The notes beneath the pieces were generated by a model, which made no database searches, was not told the origin of the DNA, and was given only the letters and a program-made list of their open reading frames with translations. From Monoplex corrugatus (Eukaryota > Mollusca > Gastropoda > Littorinimorpha > Ranellidae): a stretch of 64,000 nucleotides of DNA. The stretch spans positions 39,328,392 through 39,392,391 of the forward strand of contig JAPXFY010000026.1 of the NCBI GenBank assembly GCA_030674185.1. Direction: 5' to 3'. Within the stretch, counting starts at the first letter, position 1. Each line of letters begins with the position of its first letter. Of this stretch, positions 63,640 to 64,000 are shown one piece after another. Both the position numbers and the translations under genes were made by a program.

Positions 63640-63717
63640 CTCGTGAACTAAGGGTGCACACAGGACTGGCCACCACACCACGTGAAGAGGCACGTGTCAC
63701 CAACCCGGCCCTGCGAA
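63640..63717 (-). CDS. Host gene exon, 78 bp, phase 1-1
   Basis: Minus-strand acceptor TTATTCAG|TTCGCAG and donor TTCACGAG|GTCAGT. Reads RRAGLVTRASSRGVVASPVC, TLSSR. Phase 1 at both ends; joins in frame to the 96-bp exon. A second AG six bases on would not keep the phase. Upstream exons must lie to the right of the window. Confidence 0.62.
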
Positions 63718-64000
63718 CTGAATAATACAAAATATCGTCAAGCCAGTCATAACCTTTTATTCATTTGTTTGTTCGTTCGTTAATTTATTGCGTGACCAAC
63801 ACAACTGCCTGTAATTTATCTTAAATCCAACAGCAAACAGAGATCAGTTCGTCTTTCGGTACACGCCATGAAATGCAAAACTTGAGTCTTCAAAATCACA
63901 CACAAAAATTCCCCTTGAATGCATGCATGTACGGTATGTATGGATGTATATGTTTCGGGAGAATACTTTCGGTTCGGCCCTTTCATGTTGCGCGTATGCG
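63718..64000. other. No gene recognised
   Basis: Probably intron of the minus-strand gene. TTCGTTCG words at 63760-63785. Confidence 0.55.

Overview
The window looks like genomic DNA of a spliced eukaryote, most likely a mollusc and probably a gastropod. That is inferred from long CA/TG microsatellites, an AT-rich non-coding majority, GT-AG exons with matching phases, tRNA-headed SINEs, and a retroelement mix (RTE-type LINEs with GATGAT tails, RNase H-bearing I-like LINEs, CR1/Rex1-like LINEs, Tc1, pogo-like and hAT-like elements). Nothing bacterial or viral is seen. Some stretches are visibly poor assembly.

Two host genes can be supported. (1) A class A GPCR on the + strand: exons at 5114-5249 (TM4), 13401-13645 (TM5 to the start of TM6) and 16756-17050 (end of TM6, TM7, tail). 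Splice phases fit, but two one-base frame breaks make it either a pseudogene or a consensus-error victim. Its introns hold LINE A (antisense), an RTE 3' fragment and a ~63-bp minisatellite. (2) An unrecognised gene on the - strand: exons 63640-63717, 62827-62922, 62193-62312 and 58065-58750. All three introns are phase 1 and the three internal exons have lengths divisible by 3. Its last intron holds LINE D; its stop codon lies inside the first unit of a degenerate minisatellite rich in TGACGTCA cores (54.8-58.1 kb).

Layout: 1-2600 RTE-A (-). 3817-4067 short tandem array. 4.6-5.1 kb simple repeats. 5402-12905 LINE A (-), split by an intact Tc1 element (9291-10903) and a pogo-like MITE (12091-12622). 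13.4-17.2 kb GPCR exons and intron repeats. 17585-33310 LINE B (-), split by RTE-B (20310-30340, + strand, 10-bp target duplication), itself split by LINE C (20533-24507, -), which carries a hAT-like MITE. 22.4-28.1 kb is a near-identical duplicate with a homopolymer-smeared join, so an assembly fault. 34-37 kb SINE and foldback repeats. 37.85-43.14 and 43.24-48.59 kb are the same ~5.3-kb block on either side of a 100-N gap, probably two haplotypes. 48.7-56.8 kb carries most copies of a dispersed repeat here called family X. 54.8-64 kb is the second host gene and its neighbourhood.

The strongest biology is the LINE A/B/D family. It combines an ORF1 with an SGNH-esterase-like fold, an ORF2 with endonuclease, reverse transcriptase, RNase H and a Cys/His tail, and a conserved two-part hairpin at the 3' end. 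Next are a foldback family, one copy of which is a perfect 67-bp hairpin inside LINE D, and the minisatellite that seems to have grown out of a coding 3' end.
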